NCBI GenBank assembly: GCA_036788835.1
Contig: DAIQMR010000005.1
Location: 35,054 to 99,053, forward strand
Origin: JALCSJ01 sp036788835
GTDB taxonomy: Bacteria > Bacillota > Negativicutes > Acidaminococcales > Acidaminococcaceae
Direction of reading: 5' to 3'
DNA length: 64,000 nucleotides
A program made the translations under genes and the position numbers. Below, piece after piece: positions 47,357 through 55,849 of the stretch (positions are counted from its first letter, which is position 1; each line of letters opens with the position of its first letter). Under the pieces are notes generated by a model. It saw only the letters and a program-made list of their open reading frames with translations, had not been told where the DNA came from and did no database searches.

Positions 47357-47848
47357 GTGCGTAAAGCAATTTGTCCGGGGAGTTTCGATCCCGTAACAAC
47401 AGGACATGTTGATATCTTTGAAAGGGCCAGCACAATGTTCGATGAGCTGATTATCAGTGTCTTTGTGAACCCGGAAAAAGATAGGGCCATGTTTTCTATG
47501 GAGCAAAGAGTGGCCATGATTAAGAAGGCCACAGCACACATTCCCAATGTGAAGGTCACATGTTTTTCCGGTTTACTCAGTGAGTTTTGCCAAGAAAACA
47601 AGGCGGACTTTATTGTGAGAGGGCTGAGAGCTTTTTCCGACTTCGAGTATGAATTTCAGAGAGCTTTGCTTCTGAAGAAAATTAATCCCAAACTGGAAAC
47701 GGTTTTTATGATGACCAATGCTCAGTACTCCTGTGTCAGTTCTTCGGGAGTCCGTGAGTTGGTGTATTTCAATGGGAAGCTGAGTGGCTTGATTCCCGAA
47801 TGTATTGAAGAAGATGTTGCCGCTTATATAAAAGAGTGTAAAAAATAG
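47357..47848 (+). CDS. coaD: Pantetheine-phosphate adenylyltransferase
   Basis: 163-aa nucleotidyltransferase making dephospho-CoA, the fourth step from pantothenate. CPGSFDPVTTGHVDIFERA carries the (H/T)xGH motif, and SCVSSSGVREL matches the ISSTxVR motif. The start codon is GTG (47357), supported by GGAGG 8 bp upstream. CoA is also the donor for the PPTases needed by the fatty-acid and NRPS carriers in this window. Confidence 0.96.
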   Translation: MRKAICPGSFDPVTTGHVDIFERASTMFDELIISVFVNPEKDRAMFSMEQRVAMIKKATAHIPNVKVTCFSGLLSEFCQENKADFIVRGLRAFSDFEYEFQRALLLKKINPKLETVFMMTNAQYSCVSSSGVRELVYFNGKLSGLIPECIEEDVAAYIKECKK

Positions 47849-47878
47849 AAAAATATTGTGGAAGAAAGGTAGATAACC

Positions 47879-48436
47879 ATGGAGTTAGACAAAATTTTAG
47901 ATGAAATGGAAAGCATTATTTTGGAAGGCAGCAAGGTACCTCTGGTTAACAAGATTATGATTGACGAATCAGCTATTACCGATATTATGGACAAGCTGCG
48001 TTCTGCTGTTCCCTTGGAAGTCAAGAGAGCACATGACTTGCTGGAGGAGCAGAAGAATATTATTGCTAAATCCAGAAGTGAGGCTGACACAATTGTGGAA
48101 CAAGCCAAAACCGAAGGGGACCGTATTGTAGAATTAGCCAAAGCAGAAGCTGACCGTCTGGTTCGTGAGGAAGAAGTAGTAAAGGCTGCTGAGGAAAAGG
48201 CTAACAGCATTATCGAAACTACTCAACAATACGACCGTGATATGCGCGCTGCTGCTGATGCCTATGCTGACAAACTCCACAAGGAATCTATGCAATATGC
48301 TGCTGATGTATTTAACTACCTGGAAGAGAATCTGACTAAGACTCTTGATGCAGTAAAAGATAACGGCGCAGCTTTACGCAATAGTGATGCTGATGATACC
48401 GGTGCTATTGACAGCACGGATAATACTAACAGATAA
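47879..48436 (+). CDS. Conserved coiled-coil protein next to coaD
   Basis: 185-aa soluble, highly charged protein. Residues about 50-130 form an Ala/Glu/Lys-rich helix resembling ATP synthase subunit b (AKSRSEADTIVEQAKTEGD). The C terminus is disordered (DADDTGAIDSTDN). Homologues sit beside coaD in many Firmicutes and are often labelled ATPase or ATP synthase F0 subunit b-like; no ATP-binding motif is visible here, so function is unknown. Confidence 0.7.
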   Translation: MELDKILDEMESIILEGSKVPLVNKIMIDESAITDIMDKLRSAVPLEVKRAHDLLEEQKNIIAKSRSEADTIVEQAKTEGDRIVELAKAEADRLVREEEVVKAAEEKANSIIETTQQYDRDMRAAADAYADKLHKESMQYAADVFNYLEENLTKTLDAVKDNGAALRNSDADDTGAIDSTDNTNR

Positions 48437-48449
48437 CATAATAATATTG

Positions 48450-48479
48450 AAAGCCTGAGCTAAATGCTCAGGCTTTTTT
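48450..48479. terminator. Terminator between the coiled-coil gene and tmcAL
   Basis: Eleven-bp stem AAAGCCTGAGC / GCTCAGGCTTT with loop TAAAT and a T-run. It sits between convergent genes and can serve both. Confidence 0.9.
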
Positions 48480-48514
48480 ACGTATTCTAAACTTCATACA
48501 AAGGAGTTCGCTTT

Positions 48515-49762
48515 TTAGCGTTCCTCTGCTATAAGGGAAGCGGCAATCTGCTTATGATACGGCTGCTGGGTGAAGTCTCTGTTATAGCCGCCATTACCTG
48601 CCAACAAATCATATAGATTGGTGGCGGCGATTTCGGTCTTTAAAGTTAGGGCAAAGGGGGTATTTTCCTTGTTCTGAAAAATGTTTTTGCCCAGCTTGGT
48701 GATAATAGGCAGGGAAGCGGTGTTTTTCATTTTGCGCAATAGTTTTCTACCCCTATTATTAAAGGCCAATACTCTAATGTAGGATGGCGCCAGCTTGGCA
48801 GTAGCCGGAAAAGGCACTTCCTCAGTAGAAATTAATAATTGACATAGGAGCCGATTGATGCGGGTAGCCGGGTAACGCTTGCTCTTGATGGAGGCCACAA
48901 TTTCTTCTAGGGTGTGGGCTTTGGCTCCCTGTGCTATTTTATTTTCCAGACCCTCGGAGCAATCGCAAAAAGCTTTAATCTTTTTAGGACTTGAAGAGCG
49001 TAAAAAATAAGATAATAGCAAGGCGAATTTTTCTGCGTTTATGCCGGGAGTTTGCAGCTGCAAAATTTCTCCCAATAAAGTACTTACTTTATCCGGCAAA
49101 GCGTTTTTCACAGCAGGGGTAAAGCCATGGGAAAGAAGTTCTTCCCGGATAGCGGCTGCACTAGGCAGTGCCGTACCAAGCTTTGTCTCGTTGTAGCCGG
49201 CTCCTCTTCGCACAAGTGGCAGGGGAACGATATCTGTATGGGAATTATTCAAGGTTCTATAATATTCCAAAGCCAAAATGTTGTTTGGCCCTTTTAACAA
49301 TTTAGCAGCGTGGGTGTTTTTCTCTCCAAGGGTTTTCTCCATAGCTGCGCCATAGGTAAGTCCCGCTTTTAAATATTCTTTAAATTTGTTTTTAGCTATT
49401 TTTTCCTGTGCCAGTTCTGCCAAAAGCTCCGGCGCATCTGTCTCTGTGCCAAAGGCCAAATGGGTAATCACGCCGGTTCCGGCTAAGGTGCCGACTGCCC
49501 CGCGGGCAAATTGTTCGCTGCTGCGGCAGGCATAAATCACCGGTAATTCCAGCACTAAGTCAACTCCGCCGGCTATAGCCAGTCCTGCCCTGGTCCATTT
49601 ATCCAGAAGAGCAGCGCTCCCACGCTGAGTGAAAGAACCGCTCATTACGGCCACGACCGGAGCATCACCTAGAATTTTTCGAGCCAGGGAAATTTGGTAA
49701 CTATGACCTTTGTGCCAGGGATTATATTCAGCTACTATACCGATAACAGAATTAGGGCTCAT
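48515..49762 (-). CDS. tmcAL: tRNA(Met) cytidine acetate ligase (TmcAL/YlbM)
   Basis: 415-aa nucleotidyltransferase-like enzyme that acetylates C34 of elongator tRNA-Met using acetate and ATP. It has an N-terminal VAEYNPWHKGHSYQI (HxGH-type), SGSFTQRGSAALLDKWTRA and FGTETD. Its acetate requirement makes the divergent acetate kinase neighbour noteworthy, though this may be chance. GAGGTG precedes the ATG on the minus strand. Confidence 0.92.
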   Translation of the reverse strand: MSPNSVIGIVAEYNPWHKGHSYQISLARKILGDAPVVAVMSGSFTQRGSAALLDKWTRAGLAIAGGVDLVLELPVIYACRSSEQFARGAVGTLAGTGVITHLAFGTETDAPELLAELAQEKIAKNKFKEYLKAGLTYGAAMEKTLGEKNTHAAKLLKGPNNILALEYYRTLNNSHTDIVPLPLVRRGAGYNETKLGTALPSAAAIREELLSHGFTPAVKNALPDKVSTLLGEILQLQTPGINAEKFALLLSYFLRSSSPKKIKAFCDCSEGLENKIAQGAKAHTLEEIVASIKSKRYPATRINRLLCQLLISTEEVPFPATAKLAPSYIRVLAFNNRGRKLLRKMKNTASLPIITKLGKNIFQNKENTPFALTLKTEIAATNLYDLLAGNGGYNRDFTQQPYHKQIAASLIAEER

Positions 49763-49894
49763 TTTTCACCTCAACTAAAAAAGCTAATAATATATTTTAC
49801 AATTTACTTTTTGTGGAAATTTTGCTAATATAATAGTATTATACAATAATATGGTCGGAATTTGGCCAGAATTTAATTTAGGAGGCAAAGATTT

Positions 49895-51103
49895 ATGAAG
49901 ATTTTTGTTGTAAACTGTGGTAGTTCTTCTATCAAATATCAATTGATTGATATGAAGAACGAGTCTGTAATTGCCAAAGGACTTGTTGAGCGTATTGGTA
50001 TGAAGGGTTCTATTTTGACCCACACTACTGTTGGTAAAGATAAGGTAAAATTACCCAGTGCTATTCCTAACCATGTTGATGGCGTGAAAAAGATTCTGAC
50101 CGCATTAGTTGATCCTAAATACGGCGCTATTGCCAGCTTGAGTGAAATCGACGCTGTTGGTCACAGAGTCGTACACGGCGGAGAAAAATACAGTGCATCT
50201 GTATTGATTAATGCTAATGTTATGAAGACTGTTGACAAATTAAGCGAAATGGCTCCTTTGCACAATCCGCCAAATATTGCCGGCATTAAAGCCTGCCAAA
50301 AATTAATGCCTAAGGTTCCACAAGTAGCTGTGTTTGATACTGCTTTCCATCAAACTATGCCTCCTGTGGCCTATATGTACGGCTTAAAGTATGAAGAATA
50401 TAAGAAGAGTGGCATCCGTCGCTATGGTTTCCACGGTTCCTCTCACAGATATGTATCTGCTTATGCTGCTAAAATGCTTAAGAAACCGGCTAGCAAATTG
50501 CGCATTATCACTTGCCATTTGGGTAATGGTTCTTCTATTGCCGCTGTGTATAAGGGCAAATCCATTGATACTTCCATGGGCTTTACTCCATTGCCGGGTG
50601 TTATCATGGGAACCCGCTGCGGAGATATTGATCCCGCTGTAGTGCCTGTATTGATGGCTAAGAAGAAAATGAAACCTGCTGATATGGACAAGTACATGAA
50701 TAAGGAATGCGGCGTTCTTGGCATTTCCGGCGTATCCAGCGATTTCCGTGATTTGGAAACGGCAGCAGCCAAAGGCAATAAGAGAGCTCAATTAGCTTTG
50801 GACATGTTCTGCTATCAGGTTAAGAAATATATCGGTGCCTATGCTGCAGTTATGGACGGCGTTGATGCCATTGTCTTCACTGCCGGCGTTGGTGAGAATG
50901 ATATCGGAACCCGTGCAAAGGTTTGCGAAGGATTGGATTATTTGGGCGTTAAATTGGATAAGAAGCGCAACAATGTAAGAGGCGAAGCTACCGTTATCAG
51001 CAGTGCAGCCAGCAAAGTGAAAGTTCTGCTAATTCCTACTAACGAAGAGCTGGTAATTGCCAGAGATACTAACACTATTTGCAAAAGCCTGAAAAAGAAA
51101 TAA
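49895..51103 (+). CDS. ackA: Acetate kinase
   Basis: 402-aa ASKHA-fold kinase interconverting acetyl phosphate and acetate with ATP formation, typical of fermentative anaerobes. Motifs: VVNCGSSSIKYQL at the N terminus, GHRVVHGG, GFHGSSHRYVSA and CHLGNGSSIAA. AGGAGG lies 8-9 bp before the ATG. No pta gene is adjacent. AT-rich DNA upstream contains TATAAT at 49829-49834 but no convincing -35. Confidence 0.97.
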   Translation: MKIFVVNCGSSSIKYQLIDMKNESVIAKGLVERIGMKGSILTHTTVGKDKVKLPSAIPNHVDGVKKILTALVDPKYGAIASLSEIDAVGHRVVHGGEKYSASVLINANVMKTVDKLSEMAPLHNPPNIAGIKACQKLMPKVPQVAVFDTAFHQTMPPVAYMYGLKYEEYKKSGIRRYGFHGSSHRYVSAYAAKMLKKPASKLRIITCHLGNGSSIAAVYKGKSIDTSMGFTPLPGVIMGTRCGDIDPAVVPVLMAKKKMKPADMDKYMNKECGVLGISGVSSDFRDLETAAAKGNKRAQLALDMFCYQVKKYIGAYAAVMDGVDAIVFTAGVGENDIGTRAKVCEGLDYLGVKLDKKRNNVRGEATVISSAASKVKVLLIPTNEELVIARDTNTICKSLKKK

Positions 51104-51127
51104 TCCTTTTTGTGCAAGTAGTTTCCC

Positions 51128-51156
51128 TTGACAAAGGCAATTAGCGTAGTTATAAT
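51128..51156 (+). promoter_or_regulatory. Consensus promoter for yceD-rpmF
   Basis: TTGACA (51128-51133), 17-bp spacer, TATAAT (51151-51156). The predicted transcript start (~51163) is only about 10 nt before the yceD ATG. Confidence 0.85.
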
Positions 51157-51173
51157 ATAACGGTTGGTATAAA

Positions 51174-51677
51174 ATGATTAAGTTTAATGTAGCTGATATC
51201 AAAAAAAAATTAATGGCTGAAACGTCTTTTCAAATGGAGCTTAAGCCCGACGAATTGGAGCTTTCCCCTGAGGATTTGCCCATAATAGGCAAAATATCCG
51301 TAAAGGGAGATCTGGAAAATGCCGGGGATGTGCTTCTGATGAAGGCACATTTGCAGGCAAGGGTCAGACGAGTCTGCAGCAGATGTCTCAAAGAATTTGA
51401 GGCGCAGACGGAGGCTCAGGTGGAGGAAAGGTATTTCCCCCTTGGGACCAGCGATTTGCCGGAGGATGCTTTAACCTATAAATTTGATATTGTTGATATC
51501 ACAGAGGCTTTGCGGGAAGGACTGATTCTGACAGAACCGGTTAAACCTCTTTGCAAGCCTGATTGTAATGGCTTGTGCCCAATCTGCGGGGCCGACCGCA
51601 ATGTGGTGGATTGCCACTGCGACACTGGGATCATTGATCCTAGGCTGCAGAAGTTAGCGGAATTACTGCATAAATAA
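51174..51677 (+). CDS. yceD: YceD (DUF177) family protein
   Basis: 167 aa, DUF177 family, linked in other bacteria to 23S rRNA/ribosome accumulation and almost always encoded before rpmF, as here. CSRCLKEFEAQ (about 62-72) and a C-terminal zinc-ribbon-like set CKPDCNGLCPICG...CHC are visible. The start lies about 10 nt from the predicted transcription start and has no good Shine-Dalgarno, so translation may be nearly leaderless; the next in-frame ATG (51213) has no site either. Confidence 0.85.
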   Translation: MIKFNVADIKKKLMAETSFQMELKPDELELSPEDLPIIGKISVKGDLENAGDVLLMKAHLQARVRRVCSRCLKEFEAQTEAQVEERYFPLGTSDLPEDALTYKFDIVDITEALREGLILTEPVKPLCKPDCNGLCPICGADRNVVDCHCDTGIIDPRLQKLAELLHK

Positions 51678-51707
51678 GAGCGAGACTTTTTTAGGAGGTG
51701 TGTAAGA

Positions 51708-51893
51708 ATGGCAGTACCAAAGAGAAAAATGTCTAAAGCCCGTCGTGATTCACGTCGTGCTAATTGGAAATTAAGCGTTCCCAATATGGTTGAATGCCCT
51801 CAATGTCATGAACTGATGAAACCTCATCATGTTTGCCCTGAGTGCGGATACTATGATGGGAAGCAAGTAGTTAAACAAGAAGAAGAAAAATAG
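51708..51893 (+). CDS. rpmF: 50S ribosomal protein L32
   Basis: 61 aa. MAVPKRKMSKARRDSRRANW is the L32 N terminus. CPQC and CPEC in the C-terminal half form the zinc-binding (C+) version. A strong AGGAGGTG precedes the ATG. It is cotranscribed with yceD. Confidence 0.97.
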   Translation: MAVPKRKMSKARRDSRRANWKLSVPNMVECPQCHELMKPHHVCPECGYYDGKQVVKQEEEK

Positions 51894-51894
51894 A

Positions 51895-52023
51895 AAAATC
51901 GCGTATAATGGCGCGATACATTGTCAGAGGCAGTTGTACGGCAATGGGATGAACCGAGAATGTTCTATCCCCATCACCGTTCAACTGCCTCTTTCGCGTC
52001 TCGCATCCAATCTACGCGATTTT
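51895..52023. repeat. Inverted-repeat-bounded element with internal long hairpin
   Basis: An 11-bp inverted repeat AAAATCGCGTA (51895-51905) / TACGCGATTTT (52013-52023) encloses a second, 16-bp inverted repeat with one mismatch (51926-51941 with 51977-51992), whose loop contains further GATGAAC/GTTCTATC-like pairing. It may be the rpmF terminator region, a small structured RNA or a miniature mobile element. A TATAAT (51903-51908) lies just inside the left end. No protein is supported here. Confidence 0.5.
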
Positions 52024-52048
52024 GGATTAAGTGTTTATGGTAAAAGTC

Positions 52049-52151
52049 TGGCGGATAAGTTGTCAGTCGCTTTGTCGCAGGTTGTGAATTTGCTCATCGG
52101 TGCAGCAAATGACGCCGACCTGTTCTATGCTCCTGCCAATCTTATCCGTCC
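52049..52151 (+). repeat. Dispersed intergenic repeat, copy 2
   Basis: 103 bp with ends TGGCGGATAA (52049-52058) and TTATCCGTCC (52142-52151). The interior has TTGTCAGTC, CGCAGGTTGTGAATTTGCTC and CTCCTGCCAAT, shared in order with copies at 59951-60126 and 46638-46705. Between this copy and the fapR promoter (52152-52236) nothing further is recognised apart from a short palindrome TTTGCGCAAA. Confidence 0.75.
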
Positions 52152-52236
52152 GTCCTGTTATACAGAAAATTTACTATATATTGTGGCTTAGAATGTGTCA
52201 AAAATGCGAAATGTAGTAGTTTGCGCAAATTAACTA

Positions 52237-52293
52237 TTGCATTTTAACGCATATACCCTTATAATACAAACAGATATTAAGACTAGGTCTTAA
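52237..52293 (+). promoter_or_regulatory. fapR promoter with FapR operator
   Basis: TTGCAT (52237-52242), 17-bp spacer, TATAAT (52260-52265). The 17-bp near-palindrome TTAAGACTAGGTCTTAA (52277-52293) just after the start site closely matches the known FapR operator (TTAGTACCTAGTCTTAA type). FapR is expected to repress its own operon here until malonyl-CoA releases it. Confidence 0.85.
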
Positions 52294-52305
52294 AAGGTGA
52301 TAAAT

Positions 52306-52896
52306 ATGAGCGTGACCACTAAAAAACAACAACGACAACAGAACCTTCAAGCTGCTCTGGATGATAATCCTTTTTTGACGGATGAACAACTGGCACAACA
52401 AATGGATGCCAGTGTGCCTACCATTCGTCTGGACCGGCTGGCTTTGGGTATCCCGGAACTAAGGGAAAGAACCAAACATATGGCTATTGATGCCCAGAAC
52501 AAACTCCAGGCTATTGCCTCAGAGGATATTGTGGGACAGCTTATTGATTTGGAAATCGGTCATAGCGGGATTTCCATGATGCAGATTACCCCGGAAATGG
52601 TTCAGAAAAGAACCGGTATCGCCAGAGGTCATTTTATTTTTGCTCAGGCCAACTCCTTGGCTCTGGCTGTTATTGATGCTCCTGCAGCCTTAACAGGCAT
52701 TGCTAATGTTAAATATAAGGTCCCTGTCCACAAAGGCGATAATTTGGTGGCTAGGGCAGAAGTAGTAAGAAAGATTGAAACTAAATATACGATTTGGGTT
52801 AAAATAAGAAATAATAATAAAGAGGTTTTTCGAGCGAAATTCCTAATTGTATCCATCCCGAACGAAGGGGAGGCAGAAAATGAAAATAGCCGTTGA
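52306..52896 (+). CDS. fapR: Transcription factor FapR
   Basis: 196-aa repressor of fatty-acid and phospholipid synthesis that senses malonyl-CoA or malonyl-ACP. The N-terminal helix-turn-helix (about 25-60; LTDEQLAQQMDASVPTIRLDR) joins a hot-dog fold ligand domain (about 80-190; GIARGHFIFAQANSLALAV). ATG 52306 follows AAAAGGTG; GTG 52297 is a less likely start. It heads the operon fapR-plsX-fabH-fabD-fabG-acpP-fabK-fabF-rnc and overlaps plsX by 17 bp. Confidence 0.95.
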   Translation: MSVTTKKQQRQQNLQAALDDNPFLTDEQLAQQMDASVPTIRLDRLALGIPELRERTKHMAIDAQNKLQAIASEDIVGQLIDLEIGHSGISMMQITPEMVQKRTGIARGHFIFAQANSLALAVIDAPAALTGIANVKYKVPVHKGDNLVARAEVVRKIETKYTIWVKIRNNNKEVFRAKFLIVSIPNEGEAENENSR

Positions 52897-53896
52897 TGTT
52901 ATGGGAACAGATTACGGTCCCGGCGAGATTATTGCCGGAGCAGTAGAATCCCTAACGGTTTCTGATTGTGAGATTGTGCTGGTCGGTGACCAGGATCAGA
53001 TTAAAGCAGAGCTGGTGAAGCTTCATGCCGATAATAATCCTAAGATTACCATTCATCATGCCAGTCAAGTTATAGAGATGAGCGACCATCCCGGTATTAG
53101 CGTCAAAAAGAAGAAAGACGCTTCTATTGTTGTGGCTACAGAGCTTTTGCATCAGCAGCAGTGTGATGCCCTGGTTTCCTCCGGCAGCACCGGAGCAGCC
53201 GTGGCTGCAGCACTGTTCGGGCTGGGCCGGATTCACGGCATAGACAGACCGTCCATTGCTACGGTTATTCCCAGCATCACAGGAGCTACAGTGCTTCTGG
53301 ATTCCGGAGCCAAAGTGGATGCCAAGCCGGAACAAATGCTCCAAGGGGCCATTATGGGTTCTATTTATGCTGAGCTGGTTTTAGGGAAAGCTGAGCCTAA
53401 GGTTGGTTTATTGAATATCGGTGAAGAAGCGACCAAGGGTAATGAACAAGTCCTGGCGACTTATCCTCTATTGGAGAAAGACCCCCATATTAATTTTATC
53501 GGCAATGTAGAAGGCCGGGATATAAATGCAGGAACTGTTGATGTCGTAGTATGCGACGGTTTTGTGGGGAATGTTGTTTTGAAAACCATGGAAGGCCTGG
53601 CCAAAGCCATTATGACCTTGCTGGAAGAAATGTTCCGTAATGCCGGAACGGTTACAAAACTAGGGGCATTAATGATGAAACCGGCTTTAAAGCAGTTAGC
53701 CCAACGTATTGATGCTTCTGAATACGGGGGAGCTATATTACTAGGCGTGAAAGCTCCTTTCATTATCTGCCATGGCAGTTCCAAGGCCAAAGACATTAAG
53801 AGTGCCATCAGAGTAGCAGTAGACATTACAAACAAGGATATAGTAGGAAGAATAGGGGCCGAAGTAATTCACGACGAAGAAAGCGGAGGAATTTGA
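52880..53896 (+). CDS. plsX: Phosphate acyltransferase PlsX
   Basis: 338 aa; makes acyl-phosphate from acyl-ACP for PlsY in phospholipid synthesis. MKIAVDVMGTDYGPGEI at the start, SSGSTGAAVAAALFGLGRI and LLDSGAKVDAKPEQ are diagnostic. ATG 52880 is chosen because GGGGAGG (52867-52873) precedes it. The stop overlaps the fabH start (TGATG). Confidence 0.96.
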   Translation: MKIAVDVMGTDYGPGEIIAGAVESLTVSDCEIVLVGDQDQIKAELVKLHADNNPKITIHHASQVIEMSDHPGISVKKKKDASIVVATELLHQQQCDALVSSGSTGAAVAAALFGLGRIHGIDRPSIATVIPSITGATVLLDSGAKVDAKPEQMLQGAIMGSIYAELVLGKAEPKVGLLNIGEEATKGNEQVLATYPLLEKDPHINFIGNVEGRDINAGTVDVVVCDGFVGNVVLKTMEGLAKAIMTLLEEMFRNAGTVTKLGALMMKPALKQLAQRIDASEYGGAILLGVKAPFIICHGSSKAKDIKSAIRVAVDITNKDIVGRIGAEVIHDEESGGI

Positions 53897-54888
53897 TGAA
53901 AACTCGCAGTGTTGGTTTTTTAGGTTTCGGTAAATATATTCCGGAAAAAGTTTTGACTAACCATGATTTAGAAAAAATAGTTGATACAAATGATGCATGG
54001 ATTGTAGAGCGTACGGGGATTAAAGAACGGCATATAGCCGCTCCTGACCAAGCCACCAGTGATTTAGCGCTGATCGCGGCCAAGGAAGCTATTGCCAAGG
54101 CAGGAATCACGGCAGAGGATTTAGATTGTATTATTTTGGCAACAGTCAGCCCAGATATGCTGTTTCCTTCTACGGCCTGCATTTTACAAGATAAGCTGGG
54201 AGCAACGAAAGCCGCTGCTTTTGATTTAAGCGCCGGCTGTTCTGGATTTGTCTATGGCAGTGCAGTAGCCAGCCAGATGATAGCAGCGGGACTTTATAAA
54301 TATGTTTTGGTGGTAGGGGCAGAAACCTTGTCCAGAATCATGAACTGGAAGGACAGGAACACCTGCGTACTCTTTGGTGACGGAGCAGGTGCCGCAGTAT
54401 TGGGCCCGGTAGAAGAGGGCTATGGTATTCAGGCTATTGAACTGGGAGCGGAAGGCAAAGGCGGTCATAATTTGTATATGCCTGCCGGTGGTTCCAGGAA
54501 ACCTGCCAGCCACGAAACCGTAGATGCTGCAGAGCATTTTATCCACATGAACGGCGGAGAGGTGTTTAAATTTGCCATTCGCATTATGGTTAAGACCACA
54601 AATCATTTGCTGGAAAAGACGGGTCTTGCCAAGGAAGATATTGATTTAATGATTCCTCACCAAGCTAATATCAGAATCGTGGACTCAGCAGCGAAACGGT
54701 TGAAATTAACTCCCGATAAAATTATGATTGATTTGGAAAAATATGGTAATACTTCCGGCGGTTCTATTCCTATTGCTATGTGTGAAGCCGCTGAACAAGG
54801 CCGTTATCATAAAGGCGAAAATGTTGTAGTAGTAGGTTTTGGCGCAGGACTCACCTGGGCATCTATGTTAGTAAAATGGCAAGCATAA
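53896..54888 (+). CDS. fabH: 3-oxoacyl-ACP synthase III
   Basis: 330-aa KAS III starting fatty-acid synthesis from acyl-CoA and malonyl-ACP. The Cys-His-Asn triad is visible in LSAGCSGFVYG (Cys about residue 113), IPHQANIRI and GNTSGGSIP. ATG 53896 has GGAGGA at 5 bp; TTG 53893 is less likely. It is coupled to plsX. Confidence 0.97.
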   Translation: MKTRSVGFLGFGKYIPEKVLTNHDLEKIVDTNDAWIVERTGIKERHIAAPDQATSDLALIAAKEAIAKAGITAEDLDCIILATVSPDMLFPSTACILQDKLGATKAAAFDLSAGCSGFVYGSAVASQMIAAGLYKYVLVVGAETLSRIMNWKDRNTCVLFGDGAGAAVLGPVEEGYGIQAIELGAEGKGGHNLYMPAGGSRKPASHETVDAAEHFIHMNGGEVFKFAIRIMVKTTNHLLEKTGLAKEDIDLMIPHQANIRIVDSAAKRLKLTPDKIMIDLEKYGNTSGGSIPIAMCEAAEQGRYHKGENVVVVGFGAGLTWASMLVKWQA

Positions 54889-54900
54889 GGAGGACGTGAA

Positions 54901-55848
54901 ATGAGCAAGATTGCATTTGTTTTTCCGGGACAAGGTTCCCAACAAGTAGGCATGATGAAAGAGTTTTATGATAAATATCCTGTAGTAAGAGATGTGTTTA
55001 ACGAAGCAGACGAGGCATTGGGTTTTTCTATGACGGATTTGTGCTTCAAAGGCCCGGAAGAAGATTTGCGCCTGACCAAAAACACTCAGCCGGCCATTTT
55101 AACTGCCAGTGTTGCCGCCATGAAGGTCTTGGAAGAACACGGAGTGAAACCGGATATGGCTGCCGGCCATAGCCTGGGCGAGTATTCGGCCCTGGTTTGC
55201 GCAGGAGCCGTTAGTTTCAGCGATGCAGTTCGTACAGTCCGTAAGCGCGGTCAGTATATGCAGGAAGCGGTTCCTGTGGGAGAAGGCGCTATGGCTGCTA
55301 TTATTGGTTTGGATACAGGCAAGATTGAGGAAATATGCCAAAAAATTCAAGAAACCATGGGCAAGGCTGTCCAAGCGGTTAATTATAACTGCCCAGGTCA
55401 GATTGTTATTGCCGGCGCAACAGAAGCAGTACAAAAAGCGGCCGATGAATTGAAAGAAGCAGGTGCCACAAGAGCCCTGATGTTGGCAGTAAGTGCTCCT
55501 TTCCATAGCACTTTAATGCAGCCTGCTGCCGATAAATTGGCTCTGGAATTGCAAAAAGTAACCTTCCATGATGCTAAATTCCCGGTTATTGCCAATGTAA
55601 CTGCCAAGGCAGAGACTAAGGTTGATGAAATTCGTGAGCTATTGGTTCAGCAGGCAGCACATCCGGTTATGTGGGAAAGCTCCGTAAGAACCATGTTGGC
55701 CGCGGGAGCGGGCATTTTCATCGAAGCAGGTCCGGGCAGGGTCCTGACCGGAATGCTGAGAAGAATTGATAAAAAACGTATTGGTTTGAACGTTGAAGAC
55801 GAAGCCAGTTTGGAAAAAACTCTTGCTTATTTAAAGGAGGTTCGATAA
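54901..55848 (+). CDS. fabD: Malonyl CoA-acyl carrier protein transacylase
   Basis: 315 aa. FVFPGQGSQQVGM at the N terminus and the nucleophile motif GHSLGEYSAL (Ser about residue 90), with the later His in APFHSTLM. It transfers malonyl from CoA to ACP. AGGAGG lies 6-8 bp before the ATG and the gene is 1 bp from fabG. Confidence 0.97.
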   Translation: MSKIAFVFPGQGSQQVGMMKEFYDKYPVVRDVFNEADEALGFSMTDLCFKGPEEDLRLTKNTQPAILTASVAAMKVLEEHGVKPDMAAGHSLGEYSALVCAGAVSFSDAVRTVRKRGQYMQEAVPVGEGAMAAIIGLDTGKIEEICQKIQETMGKAVQAVNYNCPGQIVIAGATEAVQKAADELKEAGATRALMLAVSAPFHSTLMQPAADKLALELQKVTFHDAKFPVIANVTAKAETKVDEIRELLVQQAAHPVMWESSVRTMLAAGAGIFIEAGPGRVLTGMLRRIDKKRIGLNVEDEASLEKTLAYLKEVR

Positions 55849-55849
55849 A

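Noticed and set aside
51934..52191. 85-codon open frame in the rpmF-fapR interval
   Set aside because: It runs through two inverted-repeat elements, has no ribosome-binding site and no recognisable protein pattern.
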